A stretch of 25,009 nucleotides of DNA from an uncultured Christensenella sp. (GCA_905210905.1 CAJLYQ010000024.1:1-25009), one strand, 5' to 3'; numbered from the stretch's first letter, positions 1 through 7,872 are shown. The notes: a model not told the origin generated them from the letters alone. A program made the numbers and translations.

Positions 1-547
1 ATTCCTGGCAAGGCGGAAGAACGGGGTAGCCGTAAGTCGGTACAACGAGTATTACGTCTGCCACTACTTTGGTAATGATGGTGACACAAGCATTTGTCGT
101 TACCGTATTGCCTGCCGTGACGGCATTTTGCAGACCGACGACTACTACGGTAGCGTCTATCTGGGGTGCGATGACACCGTCTTGCGGAACTCTGAGAACT
201 ATATCCAAATCGAAGGACATACTCGACGTTCCGGTGATGGTTGCTCCCGCCGAATTTGTGCCGGTAACGGTAACGGGTGTGGTAACGGTATAACTTACGC
301 GTGAGTTCGGCGTTCCGGCGATAGGAGTTACGACGAGTGAGGAAATCGTACTTGCTCCCGAACTGTTAATGCTAAGTACACCGGTTGCCGTTTCCGAACC
401 GAAGTCAACCGTAAGCGTTGCGCTTACACTTCGTTGCTGCAGGCACGCGTCAAAAACCCTTTTCACTTCGATACACGTTTTTTCGCACGCGCTGCTTCCG
501 GTACAACATAAAGCGGAAGAGTTAGAATTTCTGAAATTACAAGCCAT
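1..547 (-). CDS. Cys-rich N-terminus, Thr/Val-rich beta-type protein of unknown function (partial, C-terminus off window)
   Basis: Reading leftwards from ATG at 547 the frame stays open for 182 codons to the window edge. The start has a perfect AAGGGAG ribosome site (555-561) seven bases upstream. The first 35 residues carry six cysteines (3, 14, 15, 21, 25, 35), the last in a VKRVFDAC motif. The rest alternates Thr/Val/Ser/Gly in a way that suggests beta strands, with phrases such as VTTPVTVTG. The visible end reads VPTYGYPVLPPCQE. From memory this layout (V-x-RVFDxC near the N-terminus, YGY..PPCQE near the C-terminus) resembles a family of uncharacterised clostridial proteins that end shortly after that motif, so little may be missing; this was not checked by search. 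There is no signal peptide or membrane segment. A sigma-K-like promoter upstream suggests a spore coat or exosporium role, but that is inference. Confidence 0.75.
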   Translation of the reverse strand, partial: MACNFRNSNSSALCCTGSSACEKTCIEVKRVFDACLQQRSVSATLTVDFGSETATGVLSINSSGASTISSLVVTPIAGTPNSRVSYTVTTPVTVTGTNSAGATITGTSSMSFDLDIVLRVPQDGVIAPQIDATVVVVGLQNAVTAGNTVTTNACVTIITKVVADVILVVPTYGYPVLPPCQE

Positions 548-578
548 TTTAATTCTCCCTTTATTTGATATCTACTAC

Positions 579-607
579 ATTCTATGAACGCATTTTTCTC
601 TTTGTGT
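579..607 (-). promoter_or_regulatory. Candidate sigma-K-type promoter for the leftward Cys-rich gene
   Basis: On the minus strand the -10 element reads CATAGAAT (586 to 579), matching CATANNNT. An AC dinucleotide (605-604) lies exactly 17 bases upstream, as in the Bacillus sigma-K consensus AC-N17-CATANNNTA; the final A is G here. The predicted transcript would have a leader of about 25 bases before the ATG at 547. No good sigma-A promoter was seen for this gene. Short consensus, so chance matches are possible. Confidence 0.4.
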
Positions 608-626
608 AATCTCGCCCGTTCGAGAA

Positions 627-655
627 TTGTCTTTTTACGAGAATTATGATATTAT
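627..655 (+). promoter_or_regulatory. Sigma-A-type promoter of the phosphoesterase gene
   Basis: TTGTCT (627-632), a 17-base spacer and TATTAT (650-655) form a good vegetative promoter. Transcription would begin about seven bases downstream, essentially at the ATG at 662, which has no Shine-Dalgarno sequence, so the message may be leaderless. Confidence 0.5.
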
Positions 656-661
656 ATTGAT

Positions 662-1357
662 ATGAAAATTTATTCGATAAGCGATCTTCACTTAACGTCC
701 GGCACGGACAAACCTATGGACATATTCGGAGAAAACTGGGTAGGTCACTGGGATAAAATCCGAGTTGACTGGAATCGTAAAGTCACCGACGAAGACGTCG
801 TGCTTATTGCCGGCGACGTATCCTGGGGGATGAACACGGAACAAGCGATAACGGATTTACGAGAGATCGACGAACTTCCCGGGAAAAAAATTATAATCAG
901 AGGTAACCACGATTACTGGTGGAGTACTTATAAAAAACTATGTGCGCTTGATCTTAAAAGCATAATTTTTATCCAAAACAATGCAAAAACCGTAGGAGAG
1001 TACGTCTTTTGCGGTACGAGAGGATGGACGGTTCCCGAAAAGAACGAACAAACCGAAGAAGATAAAAAAATATTCGACAGAGAACTTATTCGCTTAAAAA
1101 TGTCGCTTGACGAGGCGCGCAAAATTGCCGACGGAAAAGAGATAATCGGACTGATCCATTATCCGCCGTTCAATTCGAAATTTGAAAAATCGCCTTTTTC
1201 CGACTTGTTTTCCGAGGCAGGCGTAAAAACGGTAGTTTACGGACACCTTCACGGTACGCACGTCCGTACAAAAGAAGGCGCAGTCAATATCGACGGCGTA
1301 AACTATTTTCTTACGAGTTGCGATTTTCTCGATTTCAAAATTTTTGAGTTAAAATGA
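662..1357 (+). CDS. Calcineurin-like metallophosphoesterase (predicted phosphohydrolase)
   Basis: 231-residue soluble protein with the full set of calcineurin-like phosphoesterase metal motifs: D8-x-H10 (SISDLHL), G51-D52 (GDVSWG), GNHDYWW with N82/H83, H166 (IHYPP) and GHLHG at 194-198. These residues normally bind a dinuclear metal centre that hydrolyses phosphomono- or diesters. The length and the DYWW and HYPPF variants suggest the COG1768-type predicted phosphohydrolases, whose substrate is unknown to me. The start is fixed because beta-strand 1 with the DLH motif begins at residue 2. There is no ribosome binding site before it. It is a single-gene unit, divergent from the Cys-rich gene and closed by a terminator at 1389, so it is probably not part of the division operon. 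Confidence 0.88.
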   Translation: MKIYSISDLHLTSGTDKPMDIFGENWVGHWDKIRVDWNRKVTDEDVVLIAGDVSWGMNTEQAITDLREIDELPGKKIIIRGNHDYWWSTYKKLCALDLKSIIFIQNNAKTVGEYVFCGTRGWTVPEKNEQTEEDKKIFDRELIRLKMSLDEARKIADGKEIIGLIHYPPFNSKFEKSPFSDLFSEAGVKTVVYGHLHGTHVRTKEGAVNIDGVNYFLTSCDFLDFKIFELK

Positions 1358-1388
1358 TCGACTAACGTTTGGTTATAAAACACACTTT

Positions 1389-1418
1389 AAGCCCGTTTCG
1401 AAAGAACGGGCTTTTTTT
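1389..1418 (+). terminator. Rho-independent terminator after the phosphoesterase
   Basis: AAGCCCGTT and AACGGGCTT form a nine-pair stem with a short loop, followed by a run of T. It isolates the mraZ promoter region from upstream transcription. Confidence 0.93.
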
Positions 1419-1424
1419 GCGCGT

Positions 1425-1533
1425 CAAGTGGTCGTCGGTGGAAACGAAATTCATTTGGTGGGAGAAAGTGGAAATAAAAACTAAAAAATATTTGTAAAAT
1501 GGAAAAAAATTTAGAAAAGTGGTTGCAAGTGGA
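1425..1533 (+). promoter_or_regulatory. Array of GTGG direct-repeat pairs, probable MraZ operators
   Basis: GTGG occurs at 1428, 1438, 1458, 1468, 1519 and 1529: three pairs, each with exactly 10 bp between copies, in contexts such as AAGTGG and AAAGTGGA. The last pair overlaps the -35 of the mraZ promoter. MraZ is known to bind short GTG/TGGG-type repeats at 10-bp period upstream of its own gene in Escherichia coli and Mycoplasma. The position just before mraZ makes autorepression likely. Confidence 0.7.
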
Positions 1534-1551
1534 ATAAAAGCGTGTTATACT
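1523..1551 (+). promoter_or_regulatory. Main promoter of the mraZ (dcw) operon
   Basis: TTGCAA (1523-1528), 17-base spacer, TATACT (1546-1551). The predicted start near 1558 gives a leader of about 50 bases. The -35 element is embedded in the third GTGG repeat pair, which fits repression by MraZ. Confidence 0.82.
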
Positions 1552-1606
1552 AGGTTTACAATCACGATCAGAGGTGTATTGACTTTAGAAGGGAGTAGGA
1601 ACGAAG

Positions 1607-2035
1607 ATGTATTTCGGCGAGTACCGAGTCGCTCTTGACGACAAGGGAAGAATGAGAATACCGAACAAAATCAAGTCGCAACTCGGTAGCGACGGCGTTA
1701 CTATATGCGCCGGAACCGACGGGTCGCTGTTTCTTATGACCGAAAAGCAATTTTCCGAAAGGATAGCAGAACTTGCGGAAGAAACTCTGTTCGGCGATTT
1801 TGCAAAGCAAAACGCACTGCGTATGTTCAGTTCGACCGTGTTTACCCCCGAAGAAGACGCACAGGGCAGATTTATACTCCCTGCGAAACTTCGCGAATAT
1901 GCAAAGATTAACAAAAAAATGGTTTTTCTCGGCGCAATGAACAGGGTAGAAATTTGGTCGGAAGAAAAATACGACGAAGTGTACGGAATTGACAAACTCG
2001 ATATCAACGGGGCGGTTCGCGCTCTGGGAATTTAA
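1607..2035 (+). CDS. mraZ: Transcriptional regulator MraZ
   Basis: 142 residues, the normal MraZ length. The N-terminus MYFGEYRVALDDKGRMRIP is the classic first AbrB/SpoVT-like half, and the second half repeats the fold with FTPEEDAQGRFILPAKLREYA; both carry the D-x-x-G-R-hydrophobic-P signature. MraZ forms ring oligomers that bind the repeats upstream of its own gene and adjust transcription of the division and cell-wall operon. An AAGGGAG site (1589-1595) lies 11 bases before the ATG. It is first in the operon and is followed after two bases by rsmH, the nearly universal arrangement. Confidence 0.97.
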   Translation: MYFGEYRVALDDKGRMRIPNKIKSQLGSDGVTICAGTDGSLFLMTEKQFSERIAELAEETLFGDFAKQNALRMFSSTVFTPEEDAQGRFILPAKLREYAKINKKMVFLGAMNRVEIWSEEKYDEVYGIDKLDINGAVRALGI

Positions 2036-2037
2036 CG

Positions 2038-2967
2038 ATGGAGTACAGTCATTTTCCCGTCTTGTACGATGCGGTAATCGAAGGATTGGACGTAAAACCC
2101 GACGGAATATACGTTGACGGCACCCTAGGGGGCGGCGGACACAGTGCCGGGATACTTGAAAGGCTTACTACAGGCAGGCTGATTGCCAACGATCTGGACA
2201 CGGCGGCTATAGAAAACGCAAAGCAACGTTTTGCTACGAAACTTGATAAAATTACCTTTTTTCACGACGATTACAAGAATCTTGCGGAAAATCTCGACGA
2301 AATCGGTGAGGACGAAGTAGACGGAATACTTCTTGATTTGGGCGTAAGTTCTTATCAACTCGATAATGCGGAACGCGGTTTTTCTTATATGAAGAACGCG
2401 AAACTCGATATGAGAATGAATCCGGAACAAAAGATATCGGCGTATGAAGTAATAAACGAGTATTCCGAAGACGAGTTGTCAAAAATACTTTTCGAGTACG
2501 GAGAAGAACGTTATGCGAGAAGAATCGCATCGTCGATAGTTAAGCAAAGAGAAATTTCGCCGATAGAAACGACTTTGCAACTTGCCGACATTGCTGCAAA
2601 AGCGTATCCGGCGAAAGACAGATATAAGTTCGGAAATCCTGCGAAAAGGACGTTTCAGGCAGTAAGAATAGAAGTAAACGGAGAATTGAGCGGTTTATAC
2701 GATTTTATCTACAAAATCGCGCTCAGACTGAAAAAAGGCGGAAGAATGTGCGTAATTACGTTCCACTCGTTGGAGGACAGAATCGTAAAACGCGCGTTTG
2801 TAGAACTTGAAAAGGATTGCGTATGCGACAAGAGATTGCCGGTATGCGTATGCGGGAAAAGAAGAGAAGTAGAAATACTCACAAAAAAACCGATACTCGG
2901 TAGCACGGAGAGCGACGTAAACAAACGTTCGGAAAGCGCAAAACTGAGAATCGTAAAAAGGGTATAA
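2038..2967 (+). CDS. rsmH: 16S rRNA (cytosine(1402)-N(4))-methyltransferase RsmH
   Basis: 309 residues, typical for RsmH (MraW), which uses S-adenosylmethionine to methylate the exocyclic amine of C1402 in the decoding centre of 16S rRNA. Visible family motifs are HFPVL at 5-9, the SAM loop DGTLGGGGHS (27-36), LLDLGVSSYQLD followed by RGFS, LDMRMN, the NPAKRTFQAVRIEVN block and TFHSLEDRIVK near the C-terminus. The ATG lies two bases after the mraZ stop, so the two are probably translationally coupled. The AAAGGAGG-type site for the next gene begins at its stop codon. Confidence 0.97.
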   Translation: MEYSHFPVLYDAVIEGLDVKPDGIYVDGTLGGGGHSAGILERLTTGRLIANDLDTAAIENAKQRFATKLDKITFFHDDYKNLAENLDEIGEDEVDGILLDLGVSSYQLDNAERGFSYMKNAKLDMRMNPEQKISAYEVINEYSEDELSKILFEYGEERYARRIASSIVKQREISPIETTLQLADIAAKAYPAKDRYKFGNPAKRTFQAVRIEVNGELSGLYDFIYKIALRLKKGGRMCVITFHSLEDRIVKRAFVELEKDCVCDKRLPVCVCGKRREVEILTKKPILGSTESDVNKRSESAKLRIVKRV

Positions 2968-2983
2968 AGGAGGGTGCAACAAA

Positions 2984-3508
2984 ATGAACAACGATAAACT
3001 TACGGCTTTCGATAATTTTATTATCGGAAAAAATAAATACGTACCGCAAGTTCAAAACGATGAGAAAGTTTGTGACAATGCGGAAACGACGAATTTTTCG
3101 GCGTCTTATGCGCAATATCTTAAAGACCAACTCAGAAGAACGCAACCTTCGGAAGAAAGAGTCCTTACTCAGGAAGAGTTTGAAGTAATGGACGATGAAG
3201 AAACTCGCAAAAACCGTATGTGGAAAGCGCTCGGCGGAAAAGGAAGAGTCAGAGCGGAATCCGACGGAACGGCGGTAAAGAACGTGCAGTTCAAAAAGTT
3301 CGGCAAGATTTTGTTGTGCGCCTATGTCATTATTATGCTTTGTTTAGCATTAATAGTAATAGTGAAAACGACAGTGGGCGACAAGATAGAAAATGCCGAC
3401 GCATCCGAAATTCCCCCTAAAACCGCTTCGCACATAGAAACGATGCAAGAAGAGGAAGAAGAAAAAGAGGAAAATTGGTTTGACAATCTCTGCGATTCAC
3501 TGAAATAA
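2984..3508 (+). CDS. Single-pass membrane protein in the ftsL position
   Basis: 174 residues with one clear transmembrane helix at about 109-129 (KFGKILLCAYVIIMLCLALI). The 108-residue N-terminal part is charged and should be cytoplasmic; the external tail is only about 45 residues, with an AxEIPPK turn, a Glu-rich stretch near 156-163 and a WFDNLCDSLK end. It sits between rsmH and the PBP gene, where ftsL normally lies. FtsL usually has a short cytoplasmic part and an extracellular coiled coil of 60 or more residues, which is not visible here. It may be a divergent FtsL or a lineage-specific replacement; the role in septum assembly is inferred from position only. A strong AAGGAGG-type site precedes the ATG. 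Confidence 0.8.
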   Translation: MNNDKLTAFDNFIIGKNKYVPQVQNDEKVCDNAETTNFSASYAQYLKDQLRRTQPSEERVLTQEEFEVMDDEETRKNRMWKALGGKGRVRAESDGTAVKNVQFKKFGKILLCAYVIIMLCLALIVIVKTTVGDKIENADASEIPPKTASHIETMQEEEEEKEENWFDNLCDSLK

Positions 3509-3530
3509 GAAAAAGAGAGTGTGAAAACCC

Positions 3531-5432
3531 ATTAAAACTTCACAATTCAGACTAAGGAAAAGATTATTAACGCTTGTGGTGTTGATAATCTTTTTATTTA
3601 CGGCAATTTTCGCCAGACTAATTTATTTGCAGGTCGTCGAGAGTGAAAAGTTGCAGTTGAAGGCTTTGGACCAGTGGTCGAGAGACGTTCCTCTTACAGG
3701 GGAGCGCGGCGACGTTTACGACGTAAACGGAAGATTGCTTGCCGATACCGCTACTGTTTACACGGTGTACGTCCGTCCGAATTCCGTAAAAGACAAAGCG
3801 CGCACTGCACAAATTCTCTCGTCCGTTCTTTTGACCGACGAAAACAAATTATACGACAGAATAAATTCAAAAGTGAGCGAAGTAACGATTTCGAAGAACG
3901 TTACGAGCGAACAAATATCAAAAATATACGAAATGGATCCCGAAGGGGTGTATTATGCGCAAAACATTTCGAGAAAGTACGTTTACGGCGATTTTTCGTC
4001 AATGGTTTTGGGCTTTACAAACGTTGACGGAGTGGGGCAAACGGGAATCGAGTGTAAATACAACTCGTATCTGGCAGGTACGGACGGAAAAATTCTTACC
4101 GAAACCGACCTTGTCGGAAGAGAACTCGACACGAACACGACCTATTATATTAAAGGAAAAAAAGGAGCGGACGTTTATCTTACGCTCGATTATTCTTTGC
4201 AAACGTTCGTACAAAATGCCGTAACGGACGCATACGAAACACACGGAGCGAAAGCCGCGTCGTGCGTTATGCTGGACGTAAAAACGGGCGCGGTCGTTGC
4301 TATGGCGCAAGCGCCGTCGTTTGATCTGAACAACGTACCGAGAAACGATTTACCGACTTTAATGAGTCTTAGCAAAAACACAATCGTAAGCAACGTTTAC
4401 GAACCGGGGTCTACTTTTAAGATTCTCACCGCCGCTATCGGACTGGAAAACGGAGTGGCGAGCAAAGAAAGAACGAGAGTTTTTTGTCCGGGATACCGTA
4501 TTGTCGACGGCAAACGGATTAAATGTTGGCGCACGATCGGACACGGTTCACAGTCGTTTGCCGAAGGGGTACAAAATTCATGCAACTGTATGTTTATGGA
4601 CATAGCGCTTAATCTCGGCAAAGACAAGTTGTATTCAGGGTTGAAATCTTTCGGCATTTGCGAAAAAACGGGAATAGATTGTATCGGCGAAGGTAGCGGA
4701 CTTATGATAAACGAACAAACCGTTAAAAACGTGGATATGGCGAGAATGGGGTTCGGTCAGGCAGTCGCCGTAACCGCTATGGAACTGATTACTGCGGCAA
4801 ATGCGGCAATTAACGGCGGAGAATTGTTAAAACCGTATATAGTCGACAAGGTTGTCAGCGACGGTAAAATCGTTTATAAAGGTGAAAAACATGTAAAAAG
4901 TCGCGTAATAAGCGAAAAAACGAGCGCAACAATGAGAGAAGTTCTCGAAGGAGTAGTTGCAAACGGCGGCGGTAAAAACGCAAGGGTGGAAGGAATTCGG
5001 ATAGGTGGCAAAACCGGTACCGCGCAAAAATATTCGGAGAGCGGCGGTATTGCGTCCGGGAAATACGTATCCACTTTCGTTGGGTTCGCGCCTGCGGACG
5101 AACCGCAATATATTTTGTTGTTTATAGTGGACGAGCCGTCCAACGGGGCATATTACGGAAGTATCGTTGCCGCGCCGTATGCGGCGCAGATATTCGGACA
5201 AACTGCCGACTATAAAGGCTGGACGCGTAGCGGCGAAAATGCCGAGGAAGTTATTATTATGCCTGATTTAATCGGTTTGTCGGTATCCGAAGCGGATATG
5301 AAAATGCGCGAAATCGGATTATATTACGAATACTACGGAGAAGGCGAAAGCGGAGATAAAGTCGTGTATCAGGTTCCTGCCGCAGGGAGCGTTATCAATA
5401 AAAACAGTGTGGCATACATAGCCGTCGAGTAG
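3531..5432 (+). CDS. spoVD: Class B penicillin-binding protein, SpoVD/FtsI type, with C-terminal PASTA domain
   Basis: Transpeptidase that cross-links septal or spore-cortex peptidoglycan. Counting from ATT at 3531 it has 633 residues: a basic tail (RLRKR), one membrane anchor, the PBP dimerisation domain (RGDVYDVNGRLLA), and the transpeptidase domain with S294-T-F-K297, S350-C-N and K494-T-G-T. A single PASTA domain (MPDLIGLSVSEA to the end) follows, as in SpoVD. Start choice: the first conventional in-frame start is GTG 3576, but it would remove the basic tail and has no ribosome site nearby. The frame is open upstream to a stop at 3522, and ATT 3531 aligns with the SpoVD start as I recall it (x-x-x-S-x-x-x-x-RKRLL). 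Only one PBP is present, so it could serve division, sporulation or both. Confidence 0.93.
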   Translation: MKTSQFRLRKRLLTLVVLIIFLFTAIFARLIYLQVVESEKLQLKALDQWSRDVPLTGERGDVYDVNGRLLADTATVYTVYVRPNSVKDKARTAQILSSVLLTDENKLYDRINSKVSEVTISKNVTSEQISKIYEMDPEGVYYAQNISRKYVYGDFSSMVLGFTNVDGVGQTGIECKYNSYLAGTDGKILTETDLVGRELDTNTTYYIKGKKGADVYLTLDYSLQTFVQNAVTDAYETHGAKAASCVMLDVKTGAVVAMAQAPSFDLNNVPRNDLPTLMSLSKNTIVSNVYEPGSTFKILTAAIGLENGVASKERTRVFCPGYRIVDGKRIKCWRTIGHGSQSFAEGVQNSCNCMFMDIALNLGKDKLYSGLKSFGICEKTGIDCIGEGSGLMINEQTVKNVDMARMGFGQAVAVTAMELITAANAAINGGELLKPYIVDKVVSDGKIVYKGEKHVKSRVISEKTSATMREVLEGVVANGGGKNARVEGIRIGGKTGTAQKYSESGGIASGKYVSTFVGFAPADEPQYILLFIVDEPSNGAYYGSIVAAPYAAQIFGQTADYKGWTRSGENAEEVIIMPDLIGLSVSEADMKMREIGLYYEYYGEGESGDKVVYQVPAAGSVINKNSVAYIAVE

Positions 5433-5440
5433 GTGAAAAA

Positions 5441-6880
5441 ATGAAAAAATTATCCGAAATATGCAAAAGATTACGAGTATGCGAAACCAACGTATCGATT
5501 GACTATGACGTAACGGGCATAACGACGGATTCGAGAACGGTCGAAAAGGGGAACGTTTTCGTGGTAACCGAAGGTAACGAGAAGTACGTAAAAGACGCAT
5601 TTAACCGCGGAGCGGTTTGCGTTATAGCGGAAAAAGCGTACGAAGAGCCGTGCGTAAAAATCGAGTCGTTAAGAGAAGGATTATCCCTTGCTTGCAGTGA
5701 TTTTTACGATAATCCCGAAAAGAAACTTAAAATCATAGGGGTAGTAGGTACGAACGGTAAAACGAGCGTAACCCATATTCTTAACGAAATATTCAAGCCT
5801 TATAAAAAAACAGCCGTAATCGGTACGTTAGGAATGTTCGTCGGAGAAGAAAAAATCGAAAATCCGATGACAACGCCCGATCCGCCTGTATTATATAAGG
5901 TTTTGGCAAAAGCGGCGGAAACAGGCGTAGAATACGTGTTTTGCGAGATAACAGCGCACGCAATTTTCTTTGAAAAAACGTACGGTTTGCGGTGTGAAAT
6001 ATGCGTTTTTACGAACGTAAGCCGCGATCATCTCGATTTTTTCAAAGATATGGATAATTACGCTAAAATAAAAAGGTCATTTTTCTGCAAACAAAACGTA
6101 AAAATAGGCGTAATAAACGCCGATGACGAGAACGGAAGAAAAATACTAAAAGAGAGCAATATCTGTAGCGTAAGTTACGGAATAGACGAGCCAAGCGACG
6201 TTTTTGCAATCGATATAAACAACGAAGGCGGATTAAAATTCATAGCAAACGCGTTTGACGATATAATTTACGCATCGACGCGTTTTGAAGGAAAATTTAA
6301 CGTCTATAATATACTTGCCGCCATTAGCGTCGCTCGTCTCGTCGGGCTTTCTCCCAGAGATATTCAAACCCGACTTATGATGATGCCGTCGATAGAGGGG
6401 AGAGCGGAATTTATCTCGGATAAACCGAAAGTCGTAATCGATTTTGCGCACACGCCTGACGGATTAAGCAACGTGCTTCGTTCGCTTAAAGAAACAGCAA
6501 AAGGGAGAGTAATTGCCGTATTCGGTTGCGGTGGCAACAGAGATAAGGGTAAAAGACCGATTATGGCAAAAATAGGAACGGACGAGGCTGACTTTTGCGT
6601 CTTTACTTCGGACAATCCGAGATTTGAAAATCCGACGGACATTATATCGGATATGCTGTCAGGGCTTGACGAAGAAGACCTTGCGGAGCATAAGTTCATA
6701 GTCATCGAAAACAGGACCGAGGCGATTGATTTTGCGTTGAATTACGCTACAGACGACGATTGCGTCGTCGTATGCGGAAAAGGGGGAGAAGATTATATGG
6801 ACATCAAAGGAAAAAAATATCCGTACAGCGATAAGAGCGTTTGTCTTGCGGCGTTGGAGAACAGAAATTGCCGTCGTTAG
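5441..6880 (+). CDS. murE: UDP-MurNAc-tripeptide synthetase MurE (meso-diaminopimelate type)
   Basis: 479 residues. ATP-dependent ligase that adds the third residue to UDP-MurNAc-L-Ala-D-Glu in the cytoplasm. Motifs: DSRTVEKG near 30-37, P-loop GTNGKTS (103-109), TTPDPP (144-149), RDHLDF (195-200), the probable carbamylated lysine K211, DFAHTPDGL, FGCGGNRDKGKRP, and DNPR at 391-394. DNPR is the motif associated with meso-diaminopimelate rather than lysine. The usual SSHAL segment reads TAHAI here (171-175). It starts eight bases after the PBP stop. The 3' end overlaps mraY. The usual next gene murF is absent, so the D-Ala-D-Ala ligase must be encoded elsewhere. Confidence 0.95.
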   Translation: MKKLSEICKRLRVCETNVSIDYDVTGITTDSRTVEKGNVFVVTEGNEKYVKDAFNRGAVCVIAEKAYEEPCVKIESLREGLSLACSDFYDNPEKKLKIIGVVGTNGKTSVTHILNEIFKPYKKTAVIGTLGMFVGEEKIENPMTTPDPPVLYKVLAKAAETGVEYVFCEITAHAIFFEKTYGLRCEICVFTNVSRDHLDFFKDMDNYAKIKRSFFCKQNVKIGVINADDENGRKILKESNICSVSYGIDEPSDVFAIDINNEGGLKFIANAFDDIIYASTRFEGKFNVYNILAAISVARLVGLSPRDIQTRLMMMPSIEGRAEFISDKPKVVIDFAHTPDGLSNVLRSLKETAKGRVIAVFGCGGNRDKGKRPIMAKIGTDEADFCVFTSDNPRFENPTDIISDMLSGLDEEDLAEHKFIVIENRTEAIDFALNYATDDDCVVVCGKGGEDYMDIKGKKYPYSDKSVCLAALENRNCRR

Positions 6881-7872
6881 CGATTGCTTTTTTGACTGCT
6901 TTTTTCGTGGCAATGATAATCGCCGTGCCGTTTATCGCGTTGATGCGGAAAATAAAAGCGAAACAAACCATACTTTGTTACGTCGAGCAACATAAGCAAA
7001 AACAAGGCGTGCCTACTATGGGAGGCGTGATTTTTCTCGTTGCGGCGGCGGTCGCTTGTTTAATTTTTTGGAAAGGGCAACGCAGAGCGGCGGTTGTTGC
7101 GCTCGTCGTAACGGCGGTGTACGGCGGAGTGGGCGCGCTCGACGACGGGATTAAAATTTTGATGAAAAGAAATCTCGGATTAAAGGCGTACCAAAAAATA
7201 ATATCGCAGTCGCTCATCGCTTTGCTTGCTACTTATTATTGTTACAAATCGGGGTACGTAGGAAGCGAGATCGTTCTGCCTATAGCGAATATAACCGTAA
7301 ACTTGCGCTGGTGGTATCTTCCGCTCGGTTTCTTTATTTTTATTGCGACCACGAATTGCGTAAACCTTACCGACGGACTGGACGGACTAGCCGGGAGCAC
7401 TGTCGCGGTGTATCTCGGTTTCGTAGGCGTTCTCGTTTTCCTTGCGTACAAAGACGCTATGAATTCGGGTCAGACTTTTTATGCGGAAGAATTATATAAC
7501 GTTGCGATATTAGCGGCGGCGTTAATAGGCGGGATTTTTGGATTTTTGTGGCATAACTCGCATAAAGCAAGTATTTTTATGGGAGATACGGGTTCTCTCG
7601 CTTTAGGGGGAGCGTGCGCAATTTTACCTTTGCTTATAAAAAAACCGTTTCTTATTCCCGTTATCGGAATAGTATTCGTTTTGAGCGGAGCATCGGTAAT
7701 TTTACAGGTTATGGTTTTCAAATTAAAAAAGAAAAGAGTTTTTTTGATGGCGCCTTTTCATCACCATCTCGAAATGAAGGGTTATAACGAGTCGAAAATC
7801 GTTGCGTTTTATTCGATAATTACCGTAGTTGCCGGCACGATCGGACTTATAATTTCTTATCCGACGACATAG
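6868..7872 (+). CDS. mraY: Phospho-N-acetylmuramoyl-pentapeptide-transferase MraY
   Basis: 334 residues, polytopic membrane enzyme that transfers phospho-MurNAc-pentapeptide to undecaprenyl phosphate to form lipid I. Family motifs are TMGG after the first helix, the DDGIK catalytic aspartate pair, NLTDGLDGLAGS, MGDTGSLALGG and APFHHHLEMKG near the C-terminus. I chose TTG at 6868 because GGAG (6856-6859) lies eight bases upstream and the protein then starts just before the first helix; a TTG at 6841 would add nine unusual residues. Either start overlaps the end of murE (13 bases with 6868), so translation is coupled. Confidence 0.94.
   Translation: MPSLAIAFLTAFFVAMIIAVPFIALMRKIKAKQTILCYVEQHKQKQGVPTMGGVIFLVAAAVACLIFWKGQRRAAVVALVVTAVYGGVGALDDGIKILMKRNLGLKAYQKIISQSLIALLATYYCYKSGYVGSEIVLPIANITVNLRWWYLPLGFFIFIATTNCVNLTDGLDGLAGSTVAVYLGFVGVLVFLAYKDAMNSGQTFYAEELYNVAILAAALIGGIFGFLWHNSHKASIFMGDTGSLALGGACAILPLLIKKPFLIPVIGIVFVLSGASVILQVMVFKLKKKRVFLMAPFHHHLEMKGYNESKIVAFYSIITVVAGTIGLIISYPTT

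Noticed and set aside
69..587. Two small plus-strand ORFs (69-293 and 369-587)
   Set aside because: Both are antisense to the Cys-rich minus-strand gene, which has a perfect ribosome site and a coherent product.
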